From: SM23-62 sp964575235
Lineage (GTDB): Bacteria > Bacteroidota > Bacteroidia > Bacteroidales > SM23-62
Assembly: GCA_964575235.1 (NCBI GenBank)
Contig: CAZNQG010000005.1
Span: 1-57,797 of the forward strand
Direction: 5' to 3'
Length of the DNA stretch: 57,797 bases
Shown here piece by piece: positions 43,183 through 51,884 of the stretch. How positions within the stretch are numbered: position 1 is the stretch's first letter; each line of letters opens with the position of its first letter. Position numbers and translations under genes: made by a program. Under the pieces are notes generated by a model. The model ran no database searches, was not told where the DNA came from, and saw only the letters and a program-made list of their open reading frames with translations.

Positions 43183-43653
43183 TCAGGACGGTCGTATCTT
43201 ATGAATGGTTACCTTGTTGCCTTCCAGTTCGGCATGCCAGTTGGGGTTCAGGATACGCTGCGCATACCGGTAATAGAGCCGTGAACGGATGGATGCAGCC
43301 TGGGATTCATGTTCATCCTTGAATTCACCGGTAAATTCATAGGTGTCCGAGTGCTCGTGGTTCTCGTGGTAGATCCGAACGATCTCTATGACCGTGGCTA
43401 TGATGCGGTAGACTTCACCTCGGTTCGTTTCGGAGTATTCATCCTCAAATTCTTCGCTCAGAACGCTGAAGTTTATGATGTTTCCCAGGTAATTGTCCCT
43501 TTTCTTGCCGAACCTTACCTGGTATTTCAACCCGCTTCCGGTCGTAAAATAATAGGTGTCCCCGCTCTGGATTTCGGGAACCTCGATTTCATAAGGCTCT
43601 GAGGAGGGCCTATAATCTTCGCGCAGGAGGATATTCGACGGATTGGGGGACAT
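43183..43653 (-). CDS. Hypothetical protein, DUF6169-like (tentative)
   Basis: 156 residues, no signal peptide or membrane segment; likely cytoplasmic, alpha/beta. Visible features are a strand-rich start (DTYYFTTGSGLKYQVRFG), a central acidic stretch (EEFEDEYSE), the helix GEVYRIIATVIEIVRIYHE, and a C-terminal NWHAELEGNKVTIHKIRPS. The pattern resembles a small Bacteroidota family I know as DUF6169, with moderate certainty only. It is 30 bases after radA and 5 before the ABC ATPase gene, within a long collinear run, so cotranscription is likely. The His/Glu-rich segment HENHEHSDTYEF might bind metal. Confidence 0.6.
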   Translation of the reverse strand: MSPNPSNILLREDYRPSSEPYEIEVPEIQSGDTYYFTTGSGLKYQVRFGKKRDNYLGNIINFSVLSEEFEDEYSETNRGEVYRIIATVIEIVRIYHENHEHSDTYEFTGEFKDEHESQAASIRSRLYYRYAQRILNPNWHAELEGNKVTIHKIRPS

Positions 43654-43683
43654 AACAAAATAACGCGCTGAAATTTAGGAAAA

Positions 43684-45048
43684 TTATCCGAACAAGCGTT
43701 TATACACTTCCCGGAGCTTTCCCGCAAAACGGATCTCGATCTTATAGCGGGCGGGATCGATGCCCTTTTTATTGTAGCTCGAAACGAAAATGGACCGGAA
43801 GCCCAGTTTTTCGGCTTCCGTGATCCGTTGTTCGATCCGGCTGACCGGCCTGACCTCGCCTGAGAGCCCGATTTCAGCAGCGAAGCAAACCGTTTTGTCC
43901 ACCGGGATCTCGGTGCTTGAAGAAAGGGTGGCAATCGTTACGGCCAGGTCGATGGCGGGATCATCCACCCGGATGCCTCCGGCGATGTTCAGGAATACGT
44001 CCTTGGTTCCCAGGTTGAAACCGGCTCTTTTCTCGAGGACGGCCAGGAGCATGTTCAGGCGCCGGATGTCAAATCCCGTGCAGGACCGCTGCGGCGTTCC
44101 GTATACGGCGGAGCTGACAAGGGACTGAACCTCGATCAGGAACGGGCGGTTCCCGTGGAGTGTGGAAGCAACGGCAATCCCGCTCATGTTCTCATCTCCG
44201 TGCGAAAGCAGGATCTCGGAAGGATTGCCGACCTCCTTGAGGCCTTTTCCGGTCATTTCAAAAATGCCGAGTTCCGAGGTGGCTCCGAACCGGTTCTTCG
44301 ATGCCCTGAGGATGCGGTATGCGTAATGACGGTCTCCTTCGAACTGCAGCACGACATCCACGATGTGTTCCAGCACCTTGGGTCCGGCCAAATGGCCTTC
44401 CTTGTTGATATGTCCGATCAGGACGACCGGGATGCCGCGGTCCTTTGTGTGCTGCAGGACCCTTGCGGCGCATTCCCGGATCTGTGAGATCGTACCGGGC
44501 GATGAATCCATCCGGTCGGAGTAGAGGGTCTGGATCGAGTCGATGATGACCAGGTCGGGCGGGTCCTGATCCAGCTGGGCAAGGATGTTCTCCAGCCAGG
44601 TCTCGTTGAGGATCAGGCATCCCTCGTGCGGGGATCCGATCCGGTCGGCCCGGATCCGTATTTGTTCGGCGCTTTCCTCCCCGGTCAGATAAAGAACCTT
44701 GTTCTTTTTCATCAGCAGGGCGATCTGCAGGGCCAGGGTGGATTTGCCGATTCCGGGCTCTCCACCGATAAGGACCATGGAACCCGGGACAAACCCGCCG
44801 CCGAGAAGACGGTCAAATTCTTTCATTCCGGTTTTCATCCGGTCCCTGCCGGGAGGGTTCACCCGGGTGATCGGCTGGGCGACGGCAGATCCCGCCGGCG
44901 GGGATCCACCGGCTGTGCGTGCCCTTGTTACGATCTCTTCGGTATAGGTGTTCCATTCACCGCAGGAGGGGCAACGCCCGATCCATTTGGCGGATTTTGC
45001 CCCGCACTGCTGGCATACGAATTCCGACTTTGATTTACTTGTTTGCAG
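43684..45048 (-). CDS. radA: DNA repair protein RadA (Sms), non-ATG start
   Basis: RecA-like helicase that drives branch migration in recombination. An N-terminal C4 zinc finger (C12-x2-C15, C26-x2-C29: FVCQQCGAKSAKWIGRCPSCGEW) precedes the Walker A GGEPGIGKS (95-103), KNRFG motif (251-255) and the C-terminal Lon-like domain. The first ATG, GTG or TTG in frame is GTG 44862, which would remove the zinc finger. The open frame runs intact further upstream, and CTG at 45048 gives 454 residues, the standard RadA length; other upstream codons would be rarer starts. It overlaps the rfaE2-like gene by 14 bases, so coupled translation may allow a weak start codon. Confidence 0.92.
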   Translation of the reverse strand: MQTSKSKSEFVCQQCGAKSAKWIGRCPSCGEWNTYTEEIVTRARTAGGSPPAGSAVAQPITRVNPPGRDRMKTGMKEFDRLLGGGFVPGSMVLIGGEPGIGKSTLALQIALLMKKNKVLYLTGEESAEQIRIRADRIGSPHEGCLILNETWLENILAQLDQDPPDLVIIDSIQTLYSDRMDSSPGTISQIRECAARVLQHTKDRGIPVVLIGHINKEGHLAGPKVLEHIVDVVLQFEGDRHYAYRILRASKNRFGATSELGIFEMTGKGLKEVGNPSEILLSHGDENMSGIAVASTLHGNRPFLIEVQSLVSSAVYGTPQRSCTGFDIRRLNMLLAVLEKRAGFNLGTKDVFLNIAGGIRVDDPAIDLAVTIATLSSSTEIPVDKTVCFAAEIGLSGEVRPVSRIEQRITEAEKLGFRSIFVSSYNKKGIDPARYKIEIRFAGKLREVYKRLFG

Positions 45049-45538
45049 ATCCCAGTATTTTTTGATAGATATCCGTGGTCGAATAACCCTGCACCAAGGG
45101 CAGGACGGTCACTTCCCCTCCCAGCTCCTCCATCACGCGGAACTCGGGCAGCTTGTCGATGTTGTCGTAATCCCCTCCCTTCACCCATACATCCGGGATG
45201 AGGAGCCTCATCAGTTCGCAAGGGGTGTCCTCCCCTAAGAGCACGACGTAATCAACGAATTCAAAAGCGGCCAGGGTGAGGGCACGGGACTCCTCGTCAA
45301 CCGCCGGCCGGGATGCTCCCTTGAGCCTGCGGACGGAGGCATCCGAATTCAGGCCGATGATGAATACATCGCCCATATCCGAGGCATCCGAAAGATATTC
45401 CATATGTCCCCGGTGCAGGATATCGAAACATCCGTTGGTGAACACAATCCGCTTTCCTTCCGCTTTTTTTGCCCGGAGTATTGGGACCAGGGATTCGCGG
45501 TCGAGGATTTTGGAGCGTATGTTTTCAATCGTCGACAT
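45035..45538 (-). CDS. Glycero-manno-heptose 1-phosphate adenylyltransferase-like (RfaE2/HldE C-terminal type)
   Basis: 167-residue cytidylyltransferase-fold enzyme. The nucleotide-binding motif is NGCFDILHRGH (His42, His45), and VKGGDYDNIDKLPE, followed by VLPLVQGYSTTDIYQKI, matches the adenylyltransferase half of HldE, which forms ADP-heptose for lipopolysaccharide core. The kinase half is absent here, as in many bacteria with split genes. ATG 45538 (MSTIENIRSK) is preferred; another ATG is at 45547. Both overlap the flippase-like gene. Pathway assignment is by family; no other heptose gene is nearby. Confidence 0.85.
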   Translation of the reverse strand: MSTIENIRSKILDRESLVPILRAKKAEGKRIVFTNGCFDILHRGHMEYLSDASDMGDVFIIGLNSDASVRRLKGASRPAVDEESRALTLAAFEFVDYVVLLGEDTPCELMRLLIPDVWVKGGDYDNIDKLPEFRVMEELGGEVTVLPLVQGYSTTDIYQKILGSANK

Positions 45539-46574
45539 CCGGATCATGCGTTTTCGGTTCGGTTGCTGCTTTAAGGGCCCTGCGCTGAAAAGAGAACAGG
45601 AACATGAAGGAAACGGCTCCCAGAGTGATCAGCATGATCATCTGTGCCCCGTGGGTAATGGTGGCGTAGGTGAGCCCGACTTCCCTTGTGATGCCGTAAA
45701 GCGTCAGGCCAAGCGCCACGATGTAATGATATGCGCCGATGCCGCCCTGTGCGGGCACGATGAAGCCAAAGGTCCCGATGACCAGCAGGAACAGTGCATC
45801 GACCACCCTGAGCTCCGAAGTCTCGGGCAGGGCGAAAAGGGCTACATAGGTCATGGCCCAGTAAAGTCCCCAGATCAGGATGGAATGCAAGATAAAACTC
45901 CAGCGTTTCTTCAGTTTGAAAATGGTCTTCAATCCATCCACAATGCCCTTGATGAAGGCTTTCGGCTTCTGGATGAATTTAACGCCGGAAAGCCTGCTCC
46001 GGAAGGCATAGTATAAAACGACCAGGGCCAGCGGCGTTCCGACCAGGATGAGGAGCAGGATCCAGGTTCCCCCGATGGAGCGGTCAAGCTGGTCAACCAC
46101 GGGATTGAAAATGTTCTCGTTGAGCCAGGTACCGAAGAAATCAAAACGGAAAATGATCAGCACGAACATTAAAATGGTCACCATGACCAGGTCTATGATC
46201 CGTTCCACGATTACCGTACCGAAAAGTTTGTCCACGGGTATCTTTTCCGCTTTTGAGAGAGTGGCACAGCGGGTCAGTTCGCCCAGCCTGGGGAAGGCAA
46301 AATTGGCCAGGTACCCGGTATTCAGGGCAAAGAAACTGTTCAGGAAGGTGGCTTTGTAGTTCAGGGGCTCGATCAGCAGAGTCCATCGGTATGAGCGGCT
46401 CAGGAGCGAAAGGAACCCAATCACGATGTAGAGCAGTATGTAGCCGTAGCGTGCGTGTACAAAGCTCTGCCATAATGTGTTCAGGTCAACTCCCCGAAAA
46501 GCAAAGTACAGAAGAATGCCTGCAATGGACAGGAACAGGAGGAACCGAAGGGCTTTGAAAATCTTCTTTTTCAA
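45525..46574 (-). CDS. Flippase-like membrane protein (lysylphosphatidylglycerol synthase TM family)
   Basis: 349 residues with about eight membrane helices, similar to the transmembrane part of MprF/UPF0104. Family marks are FLSLLSRSYRWTLLIEPL near residue 55, PRLGELTRCATLSKAEKIPVDKLFGTVIVERIIDL, and a late FIVPAQGGIGAYHYIVALGL. Such proteins are thought to move lipids or lipid-linked sugars across the inner membrane; the substrate here is unknown. The start codon is TTG (46574), ten bases after panD; no ATG occurs near the N-terminus. It is in the panC-panD-rfaE2-radA run. Confidence 0.85.
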   Translation of the reverse strand: MKKKIFKALRFLLFLSIAGILLYFAFRGVDLNTLWQSFVHARYGYILLYIVIGFLSLLSRSYRWTLLIEPLNYKATFLNSFFALNTGYLANFAFPRLGELTRCATLSKAEKIPVDKLFGTVIVERIIDLVMVTILMFVLIIFRFDFFGTWLNENIFNPVVDQLDRSIGGTWILLLILVGTPLALVVLYYAFRSRLSGVKFIQKPKAFIKGIVDGLKTIFKLKKRWSFILHSILIWGLYWAMTYVALFALPETSELRVVDALFLLVIGTFGFIVPAQGGIGAYHYIVALGLTLYGITREVGLTYATITHGAQMIMLITLGAVSFMFLFSFQRRALKAATEPKTHDPDVDD

Positions 46575-46583
46575 GGAAGGTTC

Positions 46584-46937
46584 TTAATTGACGAGTTTAT
46601 TGGTAGCCGTGTCGGGGAAAACGATTGTGGGCTCGAAGGACTTGGCCTCTTCAATATCCATGGAGGCGTAGGAAATGATGATGATGATATCCCCGACGGC
46701 GACCTTCCGGGCTGCCGGGCCGTTCATGCAAATTATGCCCGAGCCTCTTTCCCCCGTGATCACATAGGTTTCCAGCCTTTCTCCGTTGTTGATGTTAACG
46801 ATCTGTACCTTTTCGCCGGCGAGGATGTTGGCGGCATCCATCAGGTCCTCGTCGATGGTGATGCTTCCAACGTAATGGAGGATTGCCTCCGTTACGGTGC
46901 ACATGTGGATCTTTGATTTTAAGACCTCGATATTCAT
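46584..46937 (-). CDS. panD: Aspartate 1-decarboxylase proenzyme
   Basis: Makes beta-alanine from aspartate for pantothenate and coenzyme A synthesis. The 117-residue proenzyme cleaves itself at Gly24-Ser25 in HYVGSIT to form the pyruvoyl group. Lys9 (LKSKIHMCTVTEA) and Tyr58 (ETYVITGERGSG) are the usual active-site residues, and CMNGPAARKVAVGDIIIIISYA is the family core. It lies 12 bases after panC, so the two steps that converge on pantothenate are cotranscribed. Confidence 0.97.
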   Translation of the reverse strand: MNIEVLKSKIHMCTVTEAILHYVGSITIDEDLMDAANILAGEKVQIVNINNGERLETYVITGERGSGIICMNGPAARKVAVGDIIIIISYASMDIEEAKSFEPTIVFPDTATNKLVN

Positions 46938-46949
46938 AACGGTGCAAAG

Positions 46950-47795
46950 TTATAAAGAAAAATCCATATTATCTATCAGGCGAACCTGCCCGACTTTTAC
47001 CGCAATGCAGGCCCGGATGGGAGCGGGTTCATCCCAGCCGGAAACCGGCTGCAGGCGCTTTTCGTCGACCAGTTCGAAATAATCCACCTTCAGCAGGGGA
47101 TCCCGGCTCAGGTATTCGATGGTCCGGCGGATGAGTTCCTCCACGGGCATCCTTCCGGCTTTGCCCCTGGCCTGCATCAGCGCCGCCGGTATCCGTGCGG
47201 CGGCTTTTCTTTCATCCGGTGACAGCAACCGGTTCCTGGAACTCATGGCCAGCCCGTCTTTTTCGCGCACGATGGGGCATGCCTGGATCCGGACCGGCAG
47301 TTTCAGATCCCGGGTCATTTTACGGATGATGGCAAGCTGCTGGAAATCCTTTTCCCCGAAGTAGGCAACATCGGGCCCTATGATGGTGAAAAGCTTGCTG
47401 ACGATCTGGGCCACCCCCCTGAAATGACCGGGCCTGTGCTTTCCTTCCATGCGCAGGTCGAGTCCCCCGAAATCAAAATCCCTCGTATCGGGTTCCGGAT
47501 ACATTTCACCGGCAGAGGGAGCAAACACCAGGTCTACCTCGTATTTTTCAAGCAGATCCAGGTCGTCCCGTAAGTTCCTCGGGTAGGTCTGAAAATCCGT
47601 TTTATCGTTGAACTGGGTTGGGTTTACAAAAATGCTGACCGCCGTAATATCATTCTCCTTGAGGGATCTATCAACCAGGGAAAGATGGCCTTCATGCAAT
47701 GCCCCCATGGTGGGTACAAACCCGAGAGAGCCTTTTCCCCTTTTGAGATCCCCGATCTGGGACCGGACTGCAGGTATGGTATCGGCAAATGTCAA
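46950..47795 (-). CDS. panC: Pantothenate synthetase
   Basis: Joins pantoate and beta-alanine with ATP; 281 residues, normal size. The nucleotidyltransferase motif is VPTMGALHEGHLSL (His34, His37). Other marks are VSIFVNPTQFN, FGEKDFQQLAIIRKM, PIVREKDGLAMSSRN (KMSKS-like) and, near the end, DYFELVDEKRL. The start codon is TTG (47795): the next Met is in the catalytic loop at residue 30, and the upstream -7 box fixes the position. It is divergent from the short glycogen-synthase-like gene and leads the long minus-strand run to the ABC ATPase. Confidence 0.97.
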   Translation of the reverse strand: MTFADTIPAVRSQIGDLKRGKGSLGFVPTMGALHEGHLSLVDRSLKENDITAVSIFVNPTQFNDKTDFQTYPRNLRDDLDLLEKYEVDLVFAPSAGEMYPEPDTRDFDFGGLDLRMEGKHRPGHFRGVAQIVSKLFTIIGPDVAYFGEKDFQQLAIIRKMTRDLKLPVRIQACPIVREKDGLAMSSRNRLLSPDERKAAARIPAALMQARGKAGRMPVEELIRRTIEYLSRDPLLKVDYFELVDEKRLQPVSGWDEPAPIRACIAVKVGQVRLIDNMDFSL

Positions 47796-47812
47796 GACCC
47801 GGATTTTCCCTG

Positions 47813-47820
47813 CAAATATA
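47813..47820 (-). promoter_or_regulatory. -7 box candidate for panC
   Basis: TATATTTG on the minus strand matches TAnnTTTG and is 17 bases before the TTG start of panC, so the leader would be very short. No clear -33 box. Confidence 0.4.
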
Positions 47821-47889
47821 TGCAGAATCGTTCACAGACCGGCTCTGTTAATAAGCTGTTTATAAGTACAGGAAGTGAAGAATTTTTAG

Positions 47890-47897
47890 TAATTTTG
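47890..47897 (+). promoter_or_regulatory. -7 box candidate for the glycogen-synthase-like gene
   Basis: TAATTTTG matches TAnnTTTG, 23 bases before ATG 47921. With the panC box it forms a divergent promoter pair in 125 bases. Confidence 0.4.
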
Positions 47898-47920
47898 CAT
47901 GGCCATCTCCGAAAACAGTC

Positions 47921-48745
47921 ATGAAGAAAGCCAAAGTTTTATTCATCTCCCAGGAAATTACTCCGTACCTTCCCGAATCAGAGATGTCAAAAATTGGGCG
48001 TTACCTTCCACAGGGAATCCAGGAAAAAGGAAGGGAGATACGCACCTTCATGCCCCGGTATGGTTCGATAAACGAGCGAAGAAACCAGTTGCATGAGGTG
48101 ATCAGGCTTTCGGGAATGAATCTGATCATAAACGATACGGATCATCCGCTGATCATCAAGGTTGCCTCGATCCAATCCGCCAGGATGCAGGTGTATTTCA
48201 TTGACAACGAGGATTATTTTCACAGGAAACATGTATTGAAGGACGATAAGGGCGAATACTTTGAAGACAACGACGAACGGGTCATCTTTTTCGCCAGGGG
48301 GGTCCTGGAAACCGTGCGCAAACTCCGGTGGTCGCCCGATATTGTTCATTGCCACGGCTGGATCACCAGCCTGGTACCCCTTTACCTGAAACGATCCTTT
48401 ATGGACGACCCGCTGTATAACAAGTCGAAAATCATATACTCGGTATACAACGACGAATTCAATAAATCCCTGCGCAAGGAATTCAAGCATAAGCTGAAGC
48501 TGGACGGCATTCGGGACAGCGATGTAGAGATTCTTGCCCAGCCCAGTTATGTAAACCTGACCCGGCTGGCGCTGGATATGTCGGATGCAGCCATCATCGG
48601 AAGCCGGGAGATCAACAAATCGGTACAGAAACATATCAAAACCATAAAGAAGCCCGTTCTTGAATACAAGTCTGAGGAAGAGTACATCGATGCCTACTCG
48701 AAATTCTATGATGAAATATTAACGAAGAAGGTTGATGAGGACTGA
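47921..48745 (+). CDS. Glycogen/starch synthase-like protein, N-terminal (GT5) domain only
   Basis: 274 residues, little over half of a normal GlgA (~480). Only the N-terminal glucosyltransferase-5 half is present: KVLFISQEITPYL at the start, GREIRTFMPRYG, VIFFARGVLETVRKLRWSPDIVHCHGWITSL and IIYSVYNDEF. The ADP-glucose-binding KTGGL motif expected near residue 15 reads PESEM, and the C-terminal acceptor domain is missing, so normal glycogen synthesis is improbable. Short proteins of this kind, followed by DUF4270 and glmS, recur in Bacteroidota, which points to a retained non-standard role. It overlaps the DUF4270 gene by 11 bases. Confidence 0.82.
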   Translation: MKKAKVLFISQEITPYLPESEMSKIGRYLPQGIQEKGREIRTFMPRYGSINERRNQLHEVIRLSGMNLIINDTDHPLIIKVASIQSARMQVYFIDNEDYFHRKHVLKDDKGEYFEDNDERVIFFARGVLETVRKLRWSPDIVHCHGWITSLVPLYLKRSFMDDPLYNKSKIIYSVYNDEFNKSLRKEFKHKLKLDGIRDSDVEILAQPSYVNLTRLALDMSDAAIIGSREINKSVQKHIKTIKKPVLEYKSEEEYIDAYSKFYDEILTKKVDED

Positions 48746-50048
48746 TACATCTTTTTTCAGGTGCTTTATTCCGGGCAAGCGATTTTCTTTTTTTGTTTTT
48801 GGATCCATCCTGGTATCCGCCCTGCTGGTCTCATGTGAGGAGAAGCCGGATTTTGTTGGCAAGGAATTCCTGCCCAGCGGGGATGATTTTACCGTCCTGT
48901 TTGATTCAACCGAGGTGATTTACGGTTATACGCGGACGGCTGATTCCATCCCCTCCCTGAGCAAGCAGTATTATCTGCTGGGCAGTACCGTCGACCCGAC
49001 CTTCGGGGTTTCCGATGCCGAGATCCTGAGTACCATCGCCCCATCCATAAACAGCAGGGGATTCGGACAGAACGCATATGCTGATTCGGTGATCCTTTAC
49101 CTGGCATTGAGCGAGCGGATCGGGGAGGGCACCCTGCCCATAGGCATATCCCTGTACGAATCAACCCAGTATTTTCCCTACGATACCGCTTTTTATTCCA
49201 ATATGGATATGACAGGGAAATACAGGGAGACGCGTCTTGGAACGGCAAGCATCGCGGAAGGAGATACAACCGTACAGATCCGCATCTCGGAACCGGAATT
49301 CATTAACAAATTCCTCACCGCCCACGATTCCATGCTGCGTTATTCGGAAAACCTGAGAAAGCTGATGAACGGGTTTTATTTAAGGGCGAGCCAGGCCTTT
49401 GACGAAGGCGGCATGGTGCGCATCGATTTCGACGATACCCAGACCTACCTTTATTTCTATTACGGAAACGATTCGGTCGTCGGGCAAAAGCAATATTATT
49501 CCCTTGAAAGCGCAGACAACAGCAGATTGAACCTTTTCAGGCATGATCACGACGGTTATCCGCTGGGGGCGTTCCTTCAGGACGGGTCCAATGACGACTC
49601 CCTGCTTTTTATTCAATCCATGGCCGGGGTAAATCCCGTCATCCGTTTCCCGGAGCTCACCCGGTGGCTGGATTCCATGCCCGTGGCGATCAACGAAGCC
49701 AAACTCATCCTGAAGGTGGCCGACACCGGTCTGGTAGAACAGAACAGCACCTATTTCCCTTCCAGACTGAATATGTACCTGATTCTCGAGGACAGCAGGT
49801 ACAACTATACCTATGATTACCTGGTGGATGCCGAAAATGTCGGGGGAGAATACGATAAGGCAGAAGGAACCTATGCGTTTACGATAAAAGTCCATCTCCA
49901 GAGCCTGCTCGAGGACAAGGTATCCAACCTGCAGATGATCATACTTCCGGGCAACAGTGCCCAGACACTTACAAGGGCGGTGCTTTACGGCTGGGGACCG
50001 GACCCAGGAAAACGAATTCGGCTTGAAATTACATACACCCCATTATAA
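48735..50048 (+). CDS. DUF4270 family lipoprotein
   Basis: 437 residues. The signal peptide (about 16-33, FSFFVFGSILVSALLVSC) ends in lipobox LVSC. The mature start EEKPDFVGKEFLPSGDDFTVLFDSTEV and the later GSTVDPTFGVSDAEIL match DUF4270, a Bacteroidota family of outer-membrane lipoproteins without known function. The C-terminal region is beta-rich, with LTRAVLYGWGPDPGKRIRLEITYTPL. ATG 48735 is used; a TTG just before it is less likely. The TAA stop shares a base with the glmS start (TAATG), so translation is coupled. Its link to the glmS sugar pathway is conserved in gene order but unexplained. Confidence 0.85.
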   Translation: MRTDTSFFRCFIPGKRFSFFVFGSILVSALLVSCEEKPDFVGKEFLPSGDDFTVLFDSTEVIYGYTRTADSIPSLSKQYYLLGSTVDPTFGVSDAEILSTIAPSINSRGFGQNAYADSVILYLALSERIGEGTLPIGISLYESTQYFPYDTAFYSNMDMTGKYRETRLGTASIAEGDTTVQIRISEPEFINKFLTAHDSMLRYSENLRKLMNGFYLRASQAFDEGGMVRIDFDDTQTYLYFYYGNDSVVGQKQYYSLESADNSRLNLFRHDHDGYPLGAFLQDGSNDDSLLFIQSMAGVNPVIRFPELTRWLDSMPVAINEAKLILKVADTGLVEQNSTYFPSRLNMYLILEDSRYNYTYDYLVDAENVGGEYDKAEGTYAFTIKVHLQSLLEDKVSNLQMIILPGNSAQTLTRAVLYGWGPDPGKRIRLEITYTPL

Positions 50049-51883
50049 TGTGTGGAATTGTTGGATATATCGGAGATAAGAACGTTTATCCCATCCTGAT
50101 CAACGGCCTGAAGCGGCTTGAATACAGGGGATATGACTCGGCAGGGATCTCGATCCTGAACCACGGCATCAAGGTCTATAAAAAGCGGGGGAAGGTATCC
50201 GAGCTGGAGGACTTCATATCGGACAAGGACGTTGCAGGCACGATCGGCATCGGGCACACGCGCTGGGCCACCCACGGGGAACCCAGCGACATCAATGCCC
50301 ATCCCCACACATCCCGGGACGGCCACTTCGTGATCATCCACAACGGGATCATTGAGAATTACGCCGTGCTGAAGGGCAAACTCATAGACCGGGGCTATAC
50401 CTTTGCCAGTGAAACCGACACGGAAGTGCTGGCCAACCTGATCGAGTACATTTACCTGAAGGGGAAGGTGACGGCGGAAATAGCCGTACGCCTGGCACTG
50501 ACCAAGGTGGTGGGAGCATACGGGCTGGTCATCCTGTGCAGGAACGAGCCCGACAAACTCATCGCCGCCCGCAAAGGGAGTCCCCTGGTCATCGGCATCG
50601 GGGACAAGGAATATTTCCTGGCCTCGGATGCCACGCCCATAGTGGAATACACCAAAAGCGTCGTATACCTCAACAACGACGACGTTGCCATCATAAAGAA
50701 AGATGAACTGATCCTTAAAACGGTACGAAACGACAAGCCTAAGCCGAAGGTCCAGAAACTCGACCTGGACATCGGGGCCATCGAAAAGAACGGTTTCGAT
50801 CATTTCATGCTGAAGGAGATTTTCGAGCAGCCCAGGTCCATACAGGATACCTTCCGGGGACGGATCAGCTCCGACCTGAAAGACCTGCGCCTCGGGGGAC
50901 TCTTCGACGTCATGCCGCGCCTGATGAAGGCAAGGCGGATCATCATCATCGGGTGCGGGACCTCCTGGCATGCGGGACTGGTGGGGGAATACCTTTTCGA
51001 GGACCTTGCAAGGCTGCCGGTGGAGGTAGAATATGCCAGCGAATTCAGGTACCGGAATCCCCTTATCGGCAAGGAGGACGTGGTCATTGCCATCAGTCAG
51101 AGCGGAGAAACGGCCGACACCTTGGCAGCCATCCAGCTGGCAAAGGACGCAGGCGCCCTCGTTCTGGGGATCTGCAACGTGGTCGGGTCAAGCATTCCCC
51201 GGGAAACCGACGCGGGGGTGTATACCCACGCGGGACCCGAGATCGGGGTTGCCTCCACCAAGGCATTTACGGCCCAGGTTACGGTACTGGCCATGATGGC
51301 GATCCTGATCGGGCGAACCAAAGGGCTCATGCCCGAGAAGGAATTCCAGAACCTAATTCATGAGTTGAACCAGATCCCCGACAAGATGGAGTACCTTCTT
51401 ACCTTCAACGACCAGTACCGAAAGATCGCGGAACTCTACCAGGGCGCGGACAATTTCCTCTACCTCGGGCGGGGGTATTTTTTCCCGGTGGCTCTGGAAG
51501 GCGCGCTGAAGCTGAAGGAAATATCCTATATCCACGCCGAGGGATACCCGGCCGCCGAAATGAAGCACGGTCCCATAGCCCTGATCGACCAGAACATGCC
51601 CGTGGTGGTCATTGCAGCCAAGGATAAGTCCTACGAGAAGATCGTCAGCAATATCCAGGAGGTAAAGGCCCGGAACGGGATCGTGATCGCCATCGTCTCG
51701 GAAGGCGATACGATCATCAAGGGCATGGCCGACCATGTTCTGGAGATTCCGCATGCGGACGAGAGGATCTCGGCACTGCTCGCGGTAGTGCCCCTGCAGC
51801 TGCTATCCTATCATATTGCCGTGTTTCGGGGCTGCGACGTGGACCAGCCAAGGAATCTGGCGAAATCTGTTACCGTGGAATAA
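50048..51883 (+). CDS. glmS: Glutamine-fructose-6-phosphate aminotransferase (isomerizing)
   Basis: Makes glucosamine-6-phosphate, the entry to UDP-GlcNAc for peptidoglycan and lipopolysaccharide; cytoplasmic dimer. 611 residues, the family length. The N-terminal nucleophile Cys2 in MCGIVGYIG becomes terminal after Met removal. The glutaminase domain has the segment THGEPSDINAHPH. Two SIS domains follow: IIIGCGTSWHAGLVGEYL, ISQSGETADTLAA, and later FLYLGRGYFFPVALEGALKLKEISYIHAEGYPAAEMKHGPIALI. The end DQPRNLAKSVTVE is canonical. No glmS ribozyme-like leader can exist, as the start overlaps the upstream gene. A repeat array starts one base past the stop. Confidence 0.98.
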   Translation: MCGIVGYIGDKNVYPILINGLKRLEYRGYDSAGISILNHGIKVYKKRGKVSELEDFISDKDVAGTIGIGHTRWATHGEPSDINAHPHTSRDGHFVIIHNGIIENYAVLKGKLIDRGYTFASETDTEVLANLIEYIYLKGKVTAEIAVRLALTKVVGAYGLVILCRNEPDKLIAARKGSPLVIGIGDKEYFLASDATPIVEYTKSVVYLNNDDVAIIKKDELILKTVRNDKPKPKVQKLDLDIGAIEKNGFDHFMLKEIFEQPRSIQDTFRGRISSDLKDLRLGGLFDVMPRLMKARRIIIIGCGTSWHAGLVGEYLFEDLARLPVEVEYASEFRYRNPLIGKEDVVIAISQSGETADTLAAIQLAKDAGALVLGICNVVGSSIPRETDAGVYTHAGPEIGVASTKAFTAQVTVLAMMAILIGRTKGLMPEKEFQNLIHELNQIPDKMEYLLTFNDQYRKIAELYQGADNFLYLGRGYFFPVALEGALKLKEISYIHAEGYPAAEMKHGPIALIDQNMPVVVIAAKDKSYEKIVSNIQEVKARNGIVIAIVSEGDTIIKGMADHVLEIPHADERISALLAVVPLQLLSYHIAVFRGCDVDQPRNLAKSVTVE

Positions 51884-51884
51884 G

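Noticed and set aside
50000..50047. glmS ribozyme or riboswitch leader
   Set aside because: The glmS start overlaps the DUF4270 stop, leaving no untranslated leader.
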